A stretch of 50,930 nucleotides of DNA, from contig JBBMKC010196163.1 in the NCBI GenBank assembly GCA_037834085.1, forward strand, positions 1 through 50,930. Direction: 5' to 3'. Source of the stretch: Bipalium vagum (lineage: Eukaryota > Platyhelminthes > Tricladida > Geoplanidae). A program made the position numbers and the translations under genes. Below are positions 14,401 through 25,118 of this stretch, in pieces (position 1 is the stretch's first letter; every line of letters starts with the position of its first letter). The notes beneath the pieces were generated by a model. It did not search any database. It was not told where the DNA came from and saw only the letters and a list, made by a program, of their open reading frames with translations.

Positions 14401-15417
14401 CTTACAGCATAACTTACTCTATAAGCTAAAGTATTATCTATTATCTTAATTATAATCTTTATAGAATTTGAAGTGTACAATTTTGATAGGATGATAAATC
14501 CTTCTTCATAACAAATTTATTTACAGATAAAGGTTTAACTTGCCTAAATTGGAACAAAAAAGTGCGGCAATATTAATTTTTGCTAATCTATTTGGTTTTT
14601 TGAATATACTTTTCTTATTTTGAAAGGATAACACGGCCTTAATCATGAAAAATGAATGATCATCTAAAACCCTTTCAAGCTCATAGCTAAGTTATGTATC
14701 AAAAGACAATAAGAGCTCGTTTCTTTTAAGTCAGGTCAAATTTAACGTAAGAAAGTCTTCTGGTGATAGTTTGATAGTCTATCTTGTCATCTTCATCTTT
14801 TGTCATTTTTCTTGAGGATAGTTTTTGTTACTTATATCTTCTCAAAATAATATATATGTATACGATGTTTATTTATATTCAGTTTTCAGTTTCATCACAA
14901 GTATGATTGACTTTTAATTATTATTTGGTCATTGCCATCAGCATCTTAAATGATACCAACTGCCATAGAAATTATAATTAAATAGTGAAGCTTGACTTTA
15001 TTGATCAAGGAAAATTTTATTGTTTAAATATCATATTTCGTATACAATGAATTTCAATGGTATTTTGTTAAAAGAAGAAATGTAGAAAGAATGTAATGTT
15101 GATTACAATAAATAATTAACCAGTCTATTCTGTGAATGTCGTCATAAAGTGAATATGTGGCTTACAAGAGATAACAACTATTCAATGGTTTTGATCATTT
15201 TATTTTTAAATGGCTTTGATCACTGGTCATGATTACAAACTATGACTTGGAAGTTTGAGGTTTAGGATCACAATTAAAAAGATATTTCTATAACTGAATT
15301 TCGAGGATTATTTATATTTCAAATATTAAGATGACTTTGAATTTTATTAAAATTAAAATGTTCAATTTTTTAACAAAAGAATACTTTATTAATTATATTT
15401 ATTATTATTATTTATTA

Positions 15418-15472
<55 letters not shown>

Positions 15473-17387
15473 AATTTATTGATCAATAAAATATTATTTT
15501 AGATTTTTTAAATTTTTTATTTATATTGAATGAATTGTTTTTTCAATACGCGATAATCAATAATTGTTTATAATTAATCCTTTAATTTTAAAACTTTTTC
15601 TTCATCATTTAACTCTAAATTTATAATTGTATGGCTTTCAAGGTGAGATTTTAAAAAAAAGTAATTTTTAAATCTTAAATTATTAATTATTAATTATTAA
15701 TTATTAAATAAGTTAAATTTTAAAAAATAAGATATAAATATAATCTTGTAATTTCCTGAGTGATTGTCAAATCTAAGAGTTAACTTTATGCATTATAAAA
15801 ATACCCAAAAATTGTACAAAATTTTATATTTTTTATCTTTTCAAACCGAATAATTTTTAAAATTACAAAATATTACAATATATATTATTCATTTCCTATT
15901 TATATTTATTATTAATTATTTATTTTTAAATTTTTTTTAAAATGAACTTGATAGCAGATAAATAATTTTTTTAATTTTCCTTCTAAATTGGATATATTTT
16001 TTACAAACTTTTACCAGTCACAGTTTATGAAATAAAAAATAGTCTTAAATTTATTTTTATTATTTTATATTATTATTTTTGTTTTATTCTAGCAAACTTT
16101 TTATACTATATAGAATATTATATATTAATTAGCATTTAATGTTTTCTTTAATTCTTCAAATGCAAAATATTATTAATTAATTAATTAATTATACTATATC
16201 TGAGAATAAATTTATTTAATCTCAGCGGATAATTGCTTATCAAACAAACCAACACGTGAATTTCATTAGGTAAAGGTTTCAAATATACTATTTCACAGTT
16301 AGGGAAACAATAATTGAATAATTTAAGTAATAATTAATAAATTAACTATAAAGAGTAAATTTCCATATAACATTTTTTTTTAAATAATTACCAAAATAAA
16401 TAAATAAAATAAAATAAATAATTATTTTCCGAAATATTTATTTTAGACATCTTCAAAACAAAACCAAGAATAAAATAATTAAAAATAAATAAATAAAATA
16501 TTGTTAAGCTCAGTGCAATTAGTGATGAATTAATTAGATGAAAAATATTGTTGATGGGCAAATTAAATTAGTACAGCATTATATGCCATTTCGATATGAT
16601 TTCCAACAGAAATTGTGGATATTTTGACTTAATTATTGAAATTTTGTTGATTAATAACGTATTTAATATATTAATTTCGTCCATTAAGATTTGTCCAGTT
16701 TCTAGTGGTCTTTTCGTGGAAATATGGAAAGACAATTATAAAACTTTTAATTAAATTAATTAAAATAAAAAAACTTTATTCCGACAAATTTCAACAAATT
16801 AAAATGATTAAATTTGTTGAATTTTATCCTTAGGTTATTACTACTATTATAATTATAATTATAATTATTATATAATATATACCATATATAATCATGACAA
16901 TAATCATGATAATAATAATTATAATTTTAATAATCTCAACAAGTATAATTAATATTAATTATATTATTGATATCAATATTATTATGATTATTATTACTAC
17001 TATACAAATTGCTATTGTATAATAAAATGGTTTTTATAATTTATAAATAAGTCATTTGATTTTTTTTGAAAAATATTAAAAAATAGTTATATATTAATAA
17101 AAAAATTTTATATATTTCCTCAGATTTTAAATGAAAAGTGTAATATTTAGAAAACTTTTTAAAGACAAATTTTGAATATTTCCCTTTAATAAAATAATAA
17201 ATAAAATAAAATAATAATAAATAAAAAATGACAATAATTATAATAAAAGTATATATATTACTCTAAATTAAATAGACAATTTTAATAAGAGTAGGATTTG
17301 AATTAGCTCACCTTTTTCATAGAACCCATCGACTACCATTGCCATGATTGTAAGGGTTGTCAGGAGAATATTCATCAGGAAATGCAT
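2173..17387 (-). CDS. secreted or membrane protein with N-terminal discoidin (F5/8 type C) domain, 5' part of gene
   Basis: Four coding exons on the minus strand join in frame: 17387-17312 (76 nt), 9402-9197 (206), 4282-4160 (123) and 2311-2173 (139), giving the first 181 residues. Every junction has GT and AG, and the phases are compatible (1, 0, 0). Residues 1 to about 22 form a signal peptide (MHFLMNILLTTLTIMAMVV). From about residue 26 a single discoidin domain follows, with DCQTVGPLGMILGDI at its start, SEWLQIDLGTEAV in the middle and WHNHPSLRVEILGCQ at its end. The two Cys near the ends fit the usual disulphide and the length of about 150 residues is normal for the family. Such domains bind lipids, glycans or matrix proteins outside the cell. 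The rest of the protein is beyond the left edge, so I cannot say whether it is a discoidin-domain receptor, a hemocytin-like protein or another family. The start is the ATG directly before the hydrophobic segment. Confidence 0.85.
2956..3970 (+). mobile_element. Tc1/mariner-like transposon relic
   Basis: At 2956-2990 the sequence TTAGGTCGTTTCATAAGTTT looks like a mariner terminal inverted repeat beginning at a TA. Downstream on the plus strand are broken transposase pieces. HLEGKPKSGSPTVLQKLT (about 3312-3365) resembles the linker between the two helix-turn-helix domains. EDEKW (about 3440) resembles the start of the catalytic core. LQHDNAIP (about 3907-3930) resembles the second catalytic Asp motif. 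The pieces lie in different frames with stops between them. I found no matching right-hand repeat, so the right boundary is approximate. It lies inside an intron of the discoidin gene. Confidence 0.5.
4160..4282 (-). CDS. discoidin gene, exon 3 (core of the discoidin domain, with RGD)
   Basis: This 41-codon exon lies between a TTTTAG acceptor and a GTACTT donor, phase 0 at both ends. It encodes VSGVLTQGRGDGLEWV and then SYSSDGTNFHYI, the central strands of the domain, where TQGR is a family hallmark. An Arg-Gly-Asp tripeptide is visible. Exons 2 and 4 continue the domain in frame on both sides, which supports this exon strongly. Confidence 0.85.
5409..5446. repeat. (ATT)n microsatellite
   Basis: A run of about 12 to 13 ATT/TTA triplets inside the intron between exons 2 and 3 of the discoidin gene. 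Confidence 0.9.
7735..7915. repeat. tandem array of an 8-bp unit (ATATAAAA type)
   Basis: About 180 bp consist of near-perfect copies of an 8-base A-rich unit (TATAAAAA in register), with a few variant copies in the second half such as TATTCAAA and TATAAATA. An ORF of 93 codons rich in Phe, Tyr and Ile on the minus strand here is a by-product of the repeat and not a gene. Confidence 0.9.
9197..9402 (-). CDS. discoidin gene, exon 2 (start of the discoidin domain)
   Basis: This exon lies between the acceptor GTTATAG and the donor GTAAGC. It starts in phase 1 and ends in phase 0. It encodes DCQTVGPLGMILGDIRDNQ, then ITASSTELISW, ARVYLDNRKSWCAKFKSFSE and WLQIDLGTEAV. PLGM..G.I.D.QITASS is the classic opening of F5/8 type C domains. 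The single base G left over from exon 1 completes the first codon as Asp. Confidence 0.88.
9403..11479. other. intron of the discoidin gene, anonymous
   Basis: AT-rich DNA with no convincing gene. Near 9784-9795 the minus strand reads TACAGGGTGTGTCAAAAG, a motif like a lone Tc1/mariner-type terminal repeat. A possible mariner C-terminus lies at 10360-10466 and is listed separately. Confidence 0.5.
10360..10466 (+). pseudogene. possible mariner transposase C-terminal fragment
   Basis: One open frame reads NNAKKVINEATFTTWKEK, then CQRCVDEENGYIA and a stop. The pattern W..(R/K)...C......GYI before a stop is what mariner transposases carry at their C-terminus. The fragment is short, without terminal repeats and without the catalytic motifs, so this could be chance. 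Confidence 0.3.
11480..12172 (-). mobile_element. 693-bp deletion derivative of a Tc1/mariner-superfamily element with 31-bp terminal inverted repeats
   Basis: The left end CAGGGTGTCTCAAATGTCTC at 11480 and the inverse of the right end, CAGGGTTTCACAAAAGTCCC at 12172, match at 25 of 31 positions. Both ends are flanked by TA (11478-11479 and 12173-12174), the usual target duplication. Inside, the minus strand carries only the C-terminal part of a transposase: ESGLIRWRPF, then NLWSHLKNKVLKTE, ITEEMKGMTRETLFKVFENF and a final YFAYW. This resembles the C-terminal region of transposases with a DFFLWG.LK motif, but the stretch that should link GLIRW to NLWSHLK is altered or deleted. The N-terminus and most of the catalytic core are missing. 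It looks like a non-autonomous element moved in the past by a relative. It lies in intron 1 of the discoidin gene. Confidence 0.85.
12380..12670 (+). pseudogene. mariner transposase C-terminal relic
   Basis: One plus-strand reading gives HHPSYSPELVLNDFQLFWYL, then FTNQQDTKNLIGQFFESK and FFKPM. A neighbouring frame gives a final Cys/Glu-rich part like the RW.KC...G.YF end of mariner transposases. The first motif matches the mariner H.PYSPDL.P.D..LF signature that carries the third catalytic Asp. The frame is broken at least once and I see no terminal repeats or upstream domains. Confidence 0.65.
12671..17311. other. intron 1 of the discoidin gene, anonymous
   Basis: AT-rich sequence with ATT-type microsatellites at 15406-15472 and elsewhere, and an (ATTA)n run at 16172-16191. 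Two overlapping ORFs at 13140-13449, one on each strand, and one at 13846-14043 have no motif I recognise. Around 13900-14900 the composition is a little less AT-rich, but I found no gene or transposase signature there. Confidence 0.5.
15406..15472. repeat. (TTA)n microsatellite
   Basis: More than 15 uninterrupted TTA/ATT triplets, preceded by imperfect copies with TTTATTA units. Confidence 0.9.
17312..17387 (-). CDS. discoidin gene, exon 1 (signal peptide)
   Basis: The exon begins at ATG 17387 and encodes MHFLMNILLTTLTIMAMVV followed by DGFYEK, a typical signal peptide with cleavage likely near VVDG. It ends at a GGTGAGC donor in phase 1. The leftover G joins AT at the start of exon 2 to give Asp, so the reading frame enters the discoidin domain exactly at its N-terminus. 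The ATG is the first in frame before the hydrophobic core. Confidence 0.8.
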
Positions 17388-17811
17388 ATTTTTATGAAAG
17401 AAATTTCAAATAATCAAAAATGAATTAAAATACCAACAATGCACATTTTGATGTGCAAAGATGCAAAATCACAGAAAATACACAAGGCTCTCAACCAATA
17501 AAAGCCAACTGTGCCAGATTCACATTTGGTTTTGGTGCTTGCAAACCTAGCTGGTGCTGAGTTTCTCTTTTTATCTTTTTATTCACACAAATTTGCTACT
17601 AAATTAGACTCTGTAAAAGAGTCTGATAATCAAAGTAGCGATTAGTGAAAGCAGAAATATTTCTTATAAATAGAAAAATGAAATGAATAAGTAATATAAG
17701 ATAAAATTGTTCACATTATTACGGAATATTATCACTCCTAAAATATTTAACAATTTCCTATTTCTGTTATTATTTTATTATTTATTATTTATTATTTTCT
17801 ATTATTGTTAC

Positions 17812-17871
<60 letters not shown>

Positions 17872-18339
17872 ATTAAGATTATTATTATCAATTTTTTGAT
17901 TACTTGTTAATACTTGTTAAGAAAATATTTTTATAATTTTCATTTTAGAAAATTTACAAAAACCTTTTTATATCAAAATGATTTTACTTACATCTATTGA
18001 TTGTGAAATATTTTAAGAAATATAATTGAGGCATGTCCAATTATTTTTTATATTCCTTATAAAATTATATTATGAAATATGTTAATTTTTTAATTTGATA
18101 TCAATTCGTGACCATAATTATTATACTTATATCTTGTTGAACTGAACTTTACTTGTTAACATTAATTAATATAATAATTATGTTGGCATTAGCTAACATT
18201 ATTATTATCTTAACTAATGTTAAAAAGTAAAAATCAGTTCAGTAAAAGCTAAAATGTACGTCTAAATAATTAAATTCATTTTATTGAAAAGTACTCTACA
18301 ATGTCGTATCAAGACTAGTTTGAACAAAACATAAAAACA
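17388..18339. other. upstream region of the discoidin gene
   Basis: This holds the 5' flank of the minus-strand gene and a (TAT)n microsatellite at 17812-17869. I see no distinct promoter motif beyond the general AT-richness. An ORF rich in Tyr at 17707-17910 is produced by the microsatellite. Confidence 0.5.
17812..17869. repeat. (TAT)n microsatellite
   Basis: About 18 consecutive TAT/ATT triplets. Confidence 0.9.
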
Positions 18340-18840
18340 CTAAATTGATAAAAATGACAAAAGAAGTCTATAACATTTAATTAATATAGAACAAGCAATA
18401 AAACAGACAAGCAGGGTTTTCACAAAATTCAATTTGCGTATTTTTACATGCATCAATGATTCTTTATTTCCAATCTTGCAATGAAAGAATTGGTTTTGAA
18501 TAAGCTCTCTGCTTAATATGTCCCACAGGAAGAAATCCATGAGAGTAATGCCTAGTAACCCTACCGGATAATCAAAAGTTCGACTTCTGAAAATCAACTT
18601 TTCAAGAAGATTTTGCTATAGCCACTCTCTACCAATGTACAGGAGCGCCATCTTGAATAGAGTAATAAGAAACCTGAGCGTAATGGACTAAAAGCAGACC
18701 AAAAATAAAATGTCAACATATCCAAGTAATTTGTACCTGTTTCATTTTTGGAGAAGAAATAGAATCCAATCATGACACCAGCAAAATCAGAGACCAATGC
18801 CAAGATACCAGGTGAATTAACCGACATCTGCATTGTCAAA
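18340..18840 (-). pseudogene. Tc1/mariner-superfamily transposase relic (C-terminal half)
   Basis: On the minus strand a reading starting near 18828 gives SVNSPGILALVSDFAGVMIG followed by FYFF and YLDMLT. This matches the V.V...I.GPFFF...YL.ML block of a common arthropod transposase family. A second frame gives QDGAPVHW, the motif with the second catalytic Asp. A third gives GLLGITLMDFFLWD followed by HVKIRKLNFVK, the PDLTPLDFFLWG block and C-terminal helix. The order is correct but the frame changes at least twice, and stops occur in each frame. No terminal repeats were found. The family resembles that of the 693-bp element at 11480, but the copies are not close enough to call them the same. 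Confidence 0.8.
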
Positions 18841-18934
18841 AGGGGACTGTTTAATTATCAATAAACAAGGTTGGGCGCGATCTCTACCAGTCATTTACTT
18901 ATATACCCCTAATTATAAATCCACCAATCAATTT

Positions 18935-19150
18935 ATTTTCTTGGAGAATGGATCAAAAACTAAACCAAAATTTCACATTGGAAATCACGTAAGAATTTAT
19001 AAATATAAAAATAAATTTGAAAAAGGTTAAGCAATAAAATGAACAGAGGAAATATTTATTATGAATAAAATTAATTATACAAATCCAAAGATTTATGGTT
19101 TTATAGATTTAAATGGTGAAAAATTATTATTTGAAAAAAATTATTTGATA
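18935..19150 (+). mobile_element. Polinton/Maverick integrase C-terminal fossil
   Basis: A short plus-strand stretch encodes KPKFHIGNHVRIYKYKNKFE, which closely resembles the chromo/SH3-like C-terminal part of Polinton (Maverick) integrases, KFKVGD.VRISKYK..F.KG. Similar downstream sequence to about 19150 may be the last part of the same gene. No other Polinton gene (polymerase B, ATPase, protease, capsid) and no long terminal inverted repeats were recognised nearby, so this is an isolated, broken and probably old fragment. Some LTR elements have a related integrase tail, which is the main alternative. Confidence 0.55.
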
Positions 19151-22100
19151 TTATTATTTTTTAAAACATTAATAAGTTTCAAAATTTAATTTAAAAATTA
19201 AATTAAAATTAAAAAATAAATAAATCAAAAAAAGATCAACAGATTTTAGATATCATTTTGTGTTAAAATAAAATTGAAAATATGAAACCACAAAAATTTT
19301 GACCGTTTTTAATCAATTGCACAAAAAAAATATAATTTTAATCTATTATTTGAAATATTTATGTATATAATCTGGATCAAAATTAAATTCACTATCTGCT
19401 GATATGATTTTCATTTTTATCCGATCATTATTTCTGGTCCATTTATTGACTTTATTGATTTTTAATAATATCTCAGAAAGTATATCGATAACATCTATTT
19501 TTATTTTATGATAATTATCAGCATACAATTTTCTATCTCACTGCACAAAAAATTCAACTTAGATTAGTGGTTTCAATAAGAATTTATTTTTACATGTGTT
19601 TCTTACAATTTTTGAAGCTTATAACTTTTTCCTATAAAAGATATTAAGTTGGAATTTTGTTGGTGTATAGATTTTAAGATGCTCTATCTAATGGAAGTAA
19701 CATGGATGTCATAAATATTTTAGTTTCGAATATATAACTGATATTTAAATTTCACAAGTAACTTAATTAAAAATATTAAGCTACATACAAAGATTTATCA
19801 AAAAAATTATATTCAATTTCATAAGGTTAAAATTATTTGGTGATATAATTATTCAAATTTTTAAATATTCGAACATTAATATCTCCTAGAATAAGATAGG
19901 TATAGCAAATATGTTGAACTTTATTATAAAAGCTTGATAGTGCTCTTTTGAATGAGATATGTTTTATTTTTTCAATATTTGTTCAATTAGAACAATAAAT
20001 TTTAAAATATAATATTTTTTATTTATTATTAATTTTAACAAAATTATTTTCTATAAAATAACTGAAATAACTGAAGAAAAATGAAAAATATAATAGCTGT
20101 AGGAAAATCAAGGTGCATGACTTTTAATGATAAAGACCTCTATTTAAATCAAAAAATAATTAATGAAATAGAAGAGGAAATTAAATTAGTAAGAGAAAAT
20201 TGAGATAAAAAAATAGATTTATGGTAAAATTTTTAAGGTAAACTCTAAAAATGGTAACATTAAATTACTAAATTTTAAAAATTTTAAAAATAAAATATTA
20301 TAAATACGTAAGCTTTTCTGAACCAGGACACAAAAATATAGCACAAATAAATCTTCTGAAAAGGGAATACGGCAAAAAGCGGAACTAACGAAGCCAGGAG
20401 AAAACAAACTGTATTAAAGGACAAGAAAAAGCGATCAAATTCGAAAGAATATCAAGTGGATTCTAATTAAGAAGAACAAATGAAAATTATCCCCAAATTT
20501 AAATAGTAAATTTATTGTTATTTTTGATTAGTTTATTAGATTTCATCAAAGATCTAAATAAACTATTATTATTAAATTAAATTAAAGATACAATAATTTT
20601 TGTTTTCACACTGCTTGCAAATGAACCGATAATCAAATAAATATTATTAATATAAAACAGAAAATTAAAGCTATAATTTGATTACAAATTATAAGTTATT
20701 AATTTTATTAAACTTTATAAATAAATACTAAAGGTTGGACAGCTACTTCGACACTTTAGGATTAAATAATTTATCTTTTTGACCTTTCCCCAGTATCAAG
20801 TAGGACGGAGAACTAAATTTTTATCTGAGGGCTCCTGAGAGTAAGATGCCGAAGGTTGTTCTGTCTTGTCTGAAATCATCATTCTTCTCCGGGTTCTACC
20901 TTAAACCTAATTTGTAATTAAAAATTCTATTGTAGATTTATTATTAATTTATCTTATAAAACATAATAGTTATCTTGGTTGATAATTTATTTAAGGTGTT
21001 TAATTTTTATTCAGTGTTTTATAATCGATTTATTTTTTAGTTAATTTTACATTGTCACTTTAAATATTAACATTTTTATCACTTTTAACGTTACGCGCAT
21101 ATAACTCCTTCTGATTAAAATAAACCTTGTTAAGTTTCCTAAAAGCTCAACATCGATATTTTTAACCAAACTTTTAAATTTACTTTTTAGCAAATTTAAC
21201 AGATTTATAGATAGCAACAGAAGTCTTGAAGATCTACAGAGATAATAAATATCTTTTGGTTACATGACATTAACAAAATATATAGTTTATTATAATTACA
21301 ATTCAAACTTCATATTTCTTATTTTAACACGAAGATCCGTATTCAGTTAAGAATTTGATCCCTAGTATAATAATCTGGCTTATGATAAGTACAGAGTTTC
21401 TAATCAGATTTCCTTTTATGCAGTTGACTCAACATTTGCAAGATCTGCAAAAGATAATTCAAGTCTCCTTTGAAATCAGCAAGGGGTTATAGTTGAAATA
21501 TTTAGTCCTTATACTCACTTCGCCTGTTTACTGAAACACCTTCCCATAACCTAATGTCTAAGCGAATATCAGGTGCGCTCTTATTCTAAACTGGTATATC
21601 CTGAAGATGGTTTAGTCATGAACACATAATTTAAAAGTTACCACTATCGGATTTCATGATCCCGACTTCAATAGCTAGCTTGGGGTCGTGAGTTCTGATG
21701 ATACATTTTTATGGTTATCGGATCGTGACTCTACATGTAGGTTCGGTAATAACCATATGTTTAATGACTCAACGAATAAGACAACACCATCTATCATTCA
21801 TTAAAAATTAGCAACTCTAATGATCAAGAAAACCGTCAATACTATTCCCATAATTTCAGGCAATCAATAATAAATTAGTCAACGTCTTCCAATCGGATCA
21901 CATCTCATCTTTCAGACCTAAAAGGATTTCAAAATATCATAAAAGAATTACTATGAAGTTACATTGATTTTATTTAATTATATTTTTATTTATATTTCTG
22001 TGACTGTCTGTTAAATACCTTTAAATGTAAAATATGAAATTTATTTTCAGATAATAATTTTACAAAAGTATATTAGAATTTCAATTAGAAGATATTTCTA

Positions 22101-22238
22101 ATTATTTTATAATTGATAGCAATTAAATGAAAATTTGTTTAAACTATTAAAGTTACTACGAATTTGTACTCAATTTTAAATTTTAATTAATAATAAGTTA
22201 CATTTTTATTAATTTGAAATTACTTATTTGAAAATTAG
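19151..22238. other. intergenic region upstream of USP5
   Basis: AT-rich sequence without a gene I can support. Two sub-regions, about 20750-20905 and 21300-21920, are clearly less AT-rich than their surroundings and may be old insertions, but neither strand gives a motif I recognise. The last few hundred bases should contain the USP5 promoter and any 5' untranslated exon. No core promoter motif stands out. Confidence 0.5.
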
Positions 22239-25118
22239 ATGGAAACTTTTTTTAACAAATCTGATATATGCAACATACCTGATCATAATACTATAGTTTA
22301 TAAAGATGAATGCGCATATTGTTTCAACACATTGGAATCAAATGATGGACTTTTTATTTGTATGAAAACATTTGTCAGTGTATGTAAGAATCATTTGGAT
22401 TTGTTTTATTCAAAATCTTCAAAAGAATTATTTTTAAATCTGCGTATTGAAAAAAGATTTAAAACACCTAAAAGCGAACCACTGGGAGATGAGAGTGAAT
22501 ACAAGTCTTTATTAAAAAAAGCTTTTGCCGTAAACAAATTTGAAGTAAAGGAGTATCACCAATTATTTTTTATGCCAACTGGACAATACATTGCTCTGCC
22601 GTCACAGTTACCACCTCATGTTCAAAAATGTGTAGATAACATATTACTGGCTGATTGTATAGCTAAAGTGAATGAGAGAGCTCAAAAGTCAGAAAACTGG
22701 GAAGATAAATTGTGTCCAGAATCAAAACATGCCCGTAAACTAGTTCAATTAGATAATCAAGTTCGTGTTCCACCAGTTGGTTGGAAATGTGCCCAATGTG
22801 ACTTGACAACAAATTTGTGGCTCAATTTAACCGATGGAATGATTTTATGTGGTCGCAAGTTTTTCGACGGTTCGGGAGGGAATAATCACGCCATAGAGCA
22901 TTATAATTGCACCGGTTATCCTCTGGCTGTAAAATTGGGAACCATTACTCCAGATCGTGCTGATGTGTTCTCATATGACGAGGACAGTATGGTAATGGAT
23001 CCGTTATTGGGCGAACATTTGGCACATTTTGGTATTGATCTGATGAAGATGCACAAGACCGATAAAAGTGTTGAAGAAATTGAGATGGAGACCATCAAGA
23101 GAAATAAGGAGCAAATCGCCATTATGGAAAGCGAGAGTAATTTAGAACAGTTATACGGACCTGGGTTCACAGGCATAATGAACACGGGAAACTCTTGTTA
23201 CATCAATTCTGTTGTTCAAGTTGTATTTTCAATTCCATCATTCCGACAGTTTTACGCTGATCGATACTTGGAAATTATTCGCAATCATGACTTGAGTGTC
23301 GTCAATGATGTTCGAGAGTTTCGCGTCCAGTTCGGAAAATTGGGGTTCTACTTGAACACAGACGATTATTCCTATTTGATAAAGCCTATTGAAGAAAGAG
23401 ACGGTGAACTAATCACTCCTCTGCCTGGAGTTACTCCTCAACTTTTTCGAAATGTGATCGGTGAGAACCACAGCGATTTCTCGACTAAACAGCAGCAGGA
23501 CGCTTTTGAGTTTTTAATTCACCTAATGAATCTCGTTCAAAAAGACGTTATCAAGTTTCGGAACAAGGACGGAAACGATGCGAAAAACCCGTTGGAGACA
23601 ATTATGTTTAAGATCGAAGATCGAGTTTTCTGTGAGACTTCCCAAACTGTGAAATATCAATTTAGAGAAGAGTCCGTGCTATCATTGCCTATTGCTTTGG
23701 AGAACGCTATTAATATCGATCAGATATCGGCGAAAGAGGTTAAAACATCAAGTCCAAATCAAGAAGACAAAGTGAAGCCAACTGTCAGATTGGAGGTTGG
23801 TAATATTAATTAAAATATTGATAATATTAATATTAAATTATTTGTTTTTGTCATTTCTACAGTTATTAAAGGAATTTTTTGATAATTTTCAAATTTTTAC
23901 TTTACTACTAGTTTTGAGTGAATATTTGTGACTAAATATTAATTATTGTTTGTTCCGGTTTTCCATAATTAATCTAATACATTAACCAGAATAATTGCCT
24001 TCATTGTCAATCAGTTATTAAGAAATAATTGATTTTCTGTGAAAAAACAAATTTATTATTATCGATATTTCCTGTATTGACTGTAATTATAAAAATGGTT
24101 AATTTAAATAATCAATAAATTTTAATTATTTTTTAAATCAATATTCAATTGTTTTTAATATATCAATATTCAACAAATTTTCTTTTAGTCCTGTCTACAA
24201 AAGCTGATTCGTGATGATATAATTCTCGATTACGTAGTCAAGGGTAAGGCAGGGGTGGCTTTCCATTCGTCAAAAATGGAAACGTTTCCCGACTTTTTGT
24301 GGATTCATTTGAAAAGATTCACCGTCGGAGATGATTGGATGCCGAAAAAGCTTGATGTTGAAGTAATCGTTCCAGATCAGATCGATTTGTCGTTTATGAA
24401 AGCGACCGGCTTGCAACCGGGTGAAATTGAAATGAAAGACGATGACAGTGATGTGTCGTACATGAACCAAGCTGCTGTTCCAAAATCGGCTTCGTTCGTA
24501 CTCAACTCGGAATTTGTTGGCCAACTAATGAACATGGGGTTCCCAGAAAACGCGTGCAAAAAAGCGGTTTTCTTCACTGAAAATTCCTCTCTTGACGATG
24601 CAGCTAATTGGTTGATGATTCACATTGGAGAACCGGATTTCGATGATCCCCTACCCATGGAGCTACTGTCAAAGCCCGCTGCTCACACGGACTCTTCGAT
24701 GCCAGACGAAAGCGACATTTGCATGATGATCAACATGGGCTTCACCCGAAACCAGGCCGTGAAAGCTCTGCAGGAAACCAATAATCTGGAGCGTGCTGCT
24801 GATTGGGCGTTCAATCACATGAACGAGTTACAGAATCTGGAGGAAAACATGTCCTGTGGAGGTTTTGTTGCTGCTAGTGACACTTCCAACATGAGTAGCA
24901 CTAGCCAGAATAAGACCTTCAATTACTCAAACGGTGAGCCGAAATATTGCCTCGTTGCTTTCATCAGTCACATCGGGAACAATGCCCACGTCGGACATTA
25001 CGTGTGTCATGTCAAGCAAAGCGACGGGTCGTGGGCCTTGTTCAATGACGAGAAAGTGCAAAAAAGTGTTAATCCGCCCAAGCAATTTGCGTATTTGTAT
25101 TTGTACAGAAGGATTTGA
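22239..25118 (+). CDS. USP5: ubiquitin carboxyl-terminal hydrolase 5 (isopeptidase T)
   Basis: Two exons, 22239-23795 (519 codons) and 24189-25118 (309 codons plus stop), give an 828-residue protein, close to the family norm of 830-860. The enzyme disassembles free polyubiquitin chains from the end with the free ubiquitin C-terminus and keeps the ubiquitin pool and proteasome running. Visible parts are: N-terminal variant zinc finger (about 20-110); the ubiquitin-binding ZnF-UBP with ligands C184, C187, C204 and H217 (CGRKFFDGSGGNNHA); the Cys box TGNSCYINSVVQV with nucleophile C320; UBA1 (about 624-665); UBA2 (about 692-732); and the His box HVGHYVCHVK with H789, followed by NDEKV. All catalytic elements are present. 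The splice at GAG|GTTGGT is a weak donor, but it is the only one that keeps the frame into SCLQKLIRDDI. The ATG directly follows TTAG, so a 5' untranslated exon is possible. The protein starts like vertebrate USP5 (DECA...GLFICMKTF), which supports this start. Confidence 0.97.

Noticed and set aside
17707-17910. 67-codon Tyr-rich ORF
   Set aside because: Produced by the (TAT)n microsatellite.
9866-20460. Shared 16-mer AGAATATCAAGTGGAT at about 9877 and 20446
   Set aside because: The match does not extend on either side, so it may be chance. I could not place either copy in a larger repeat.
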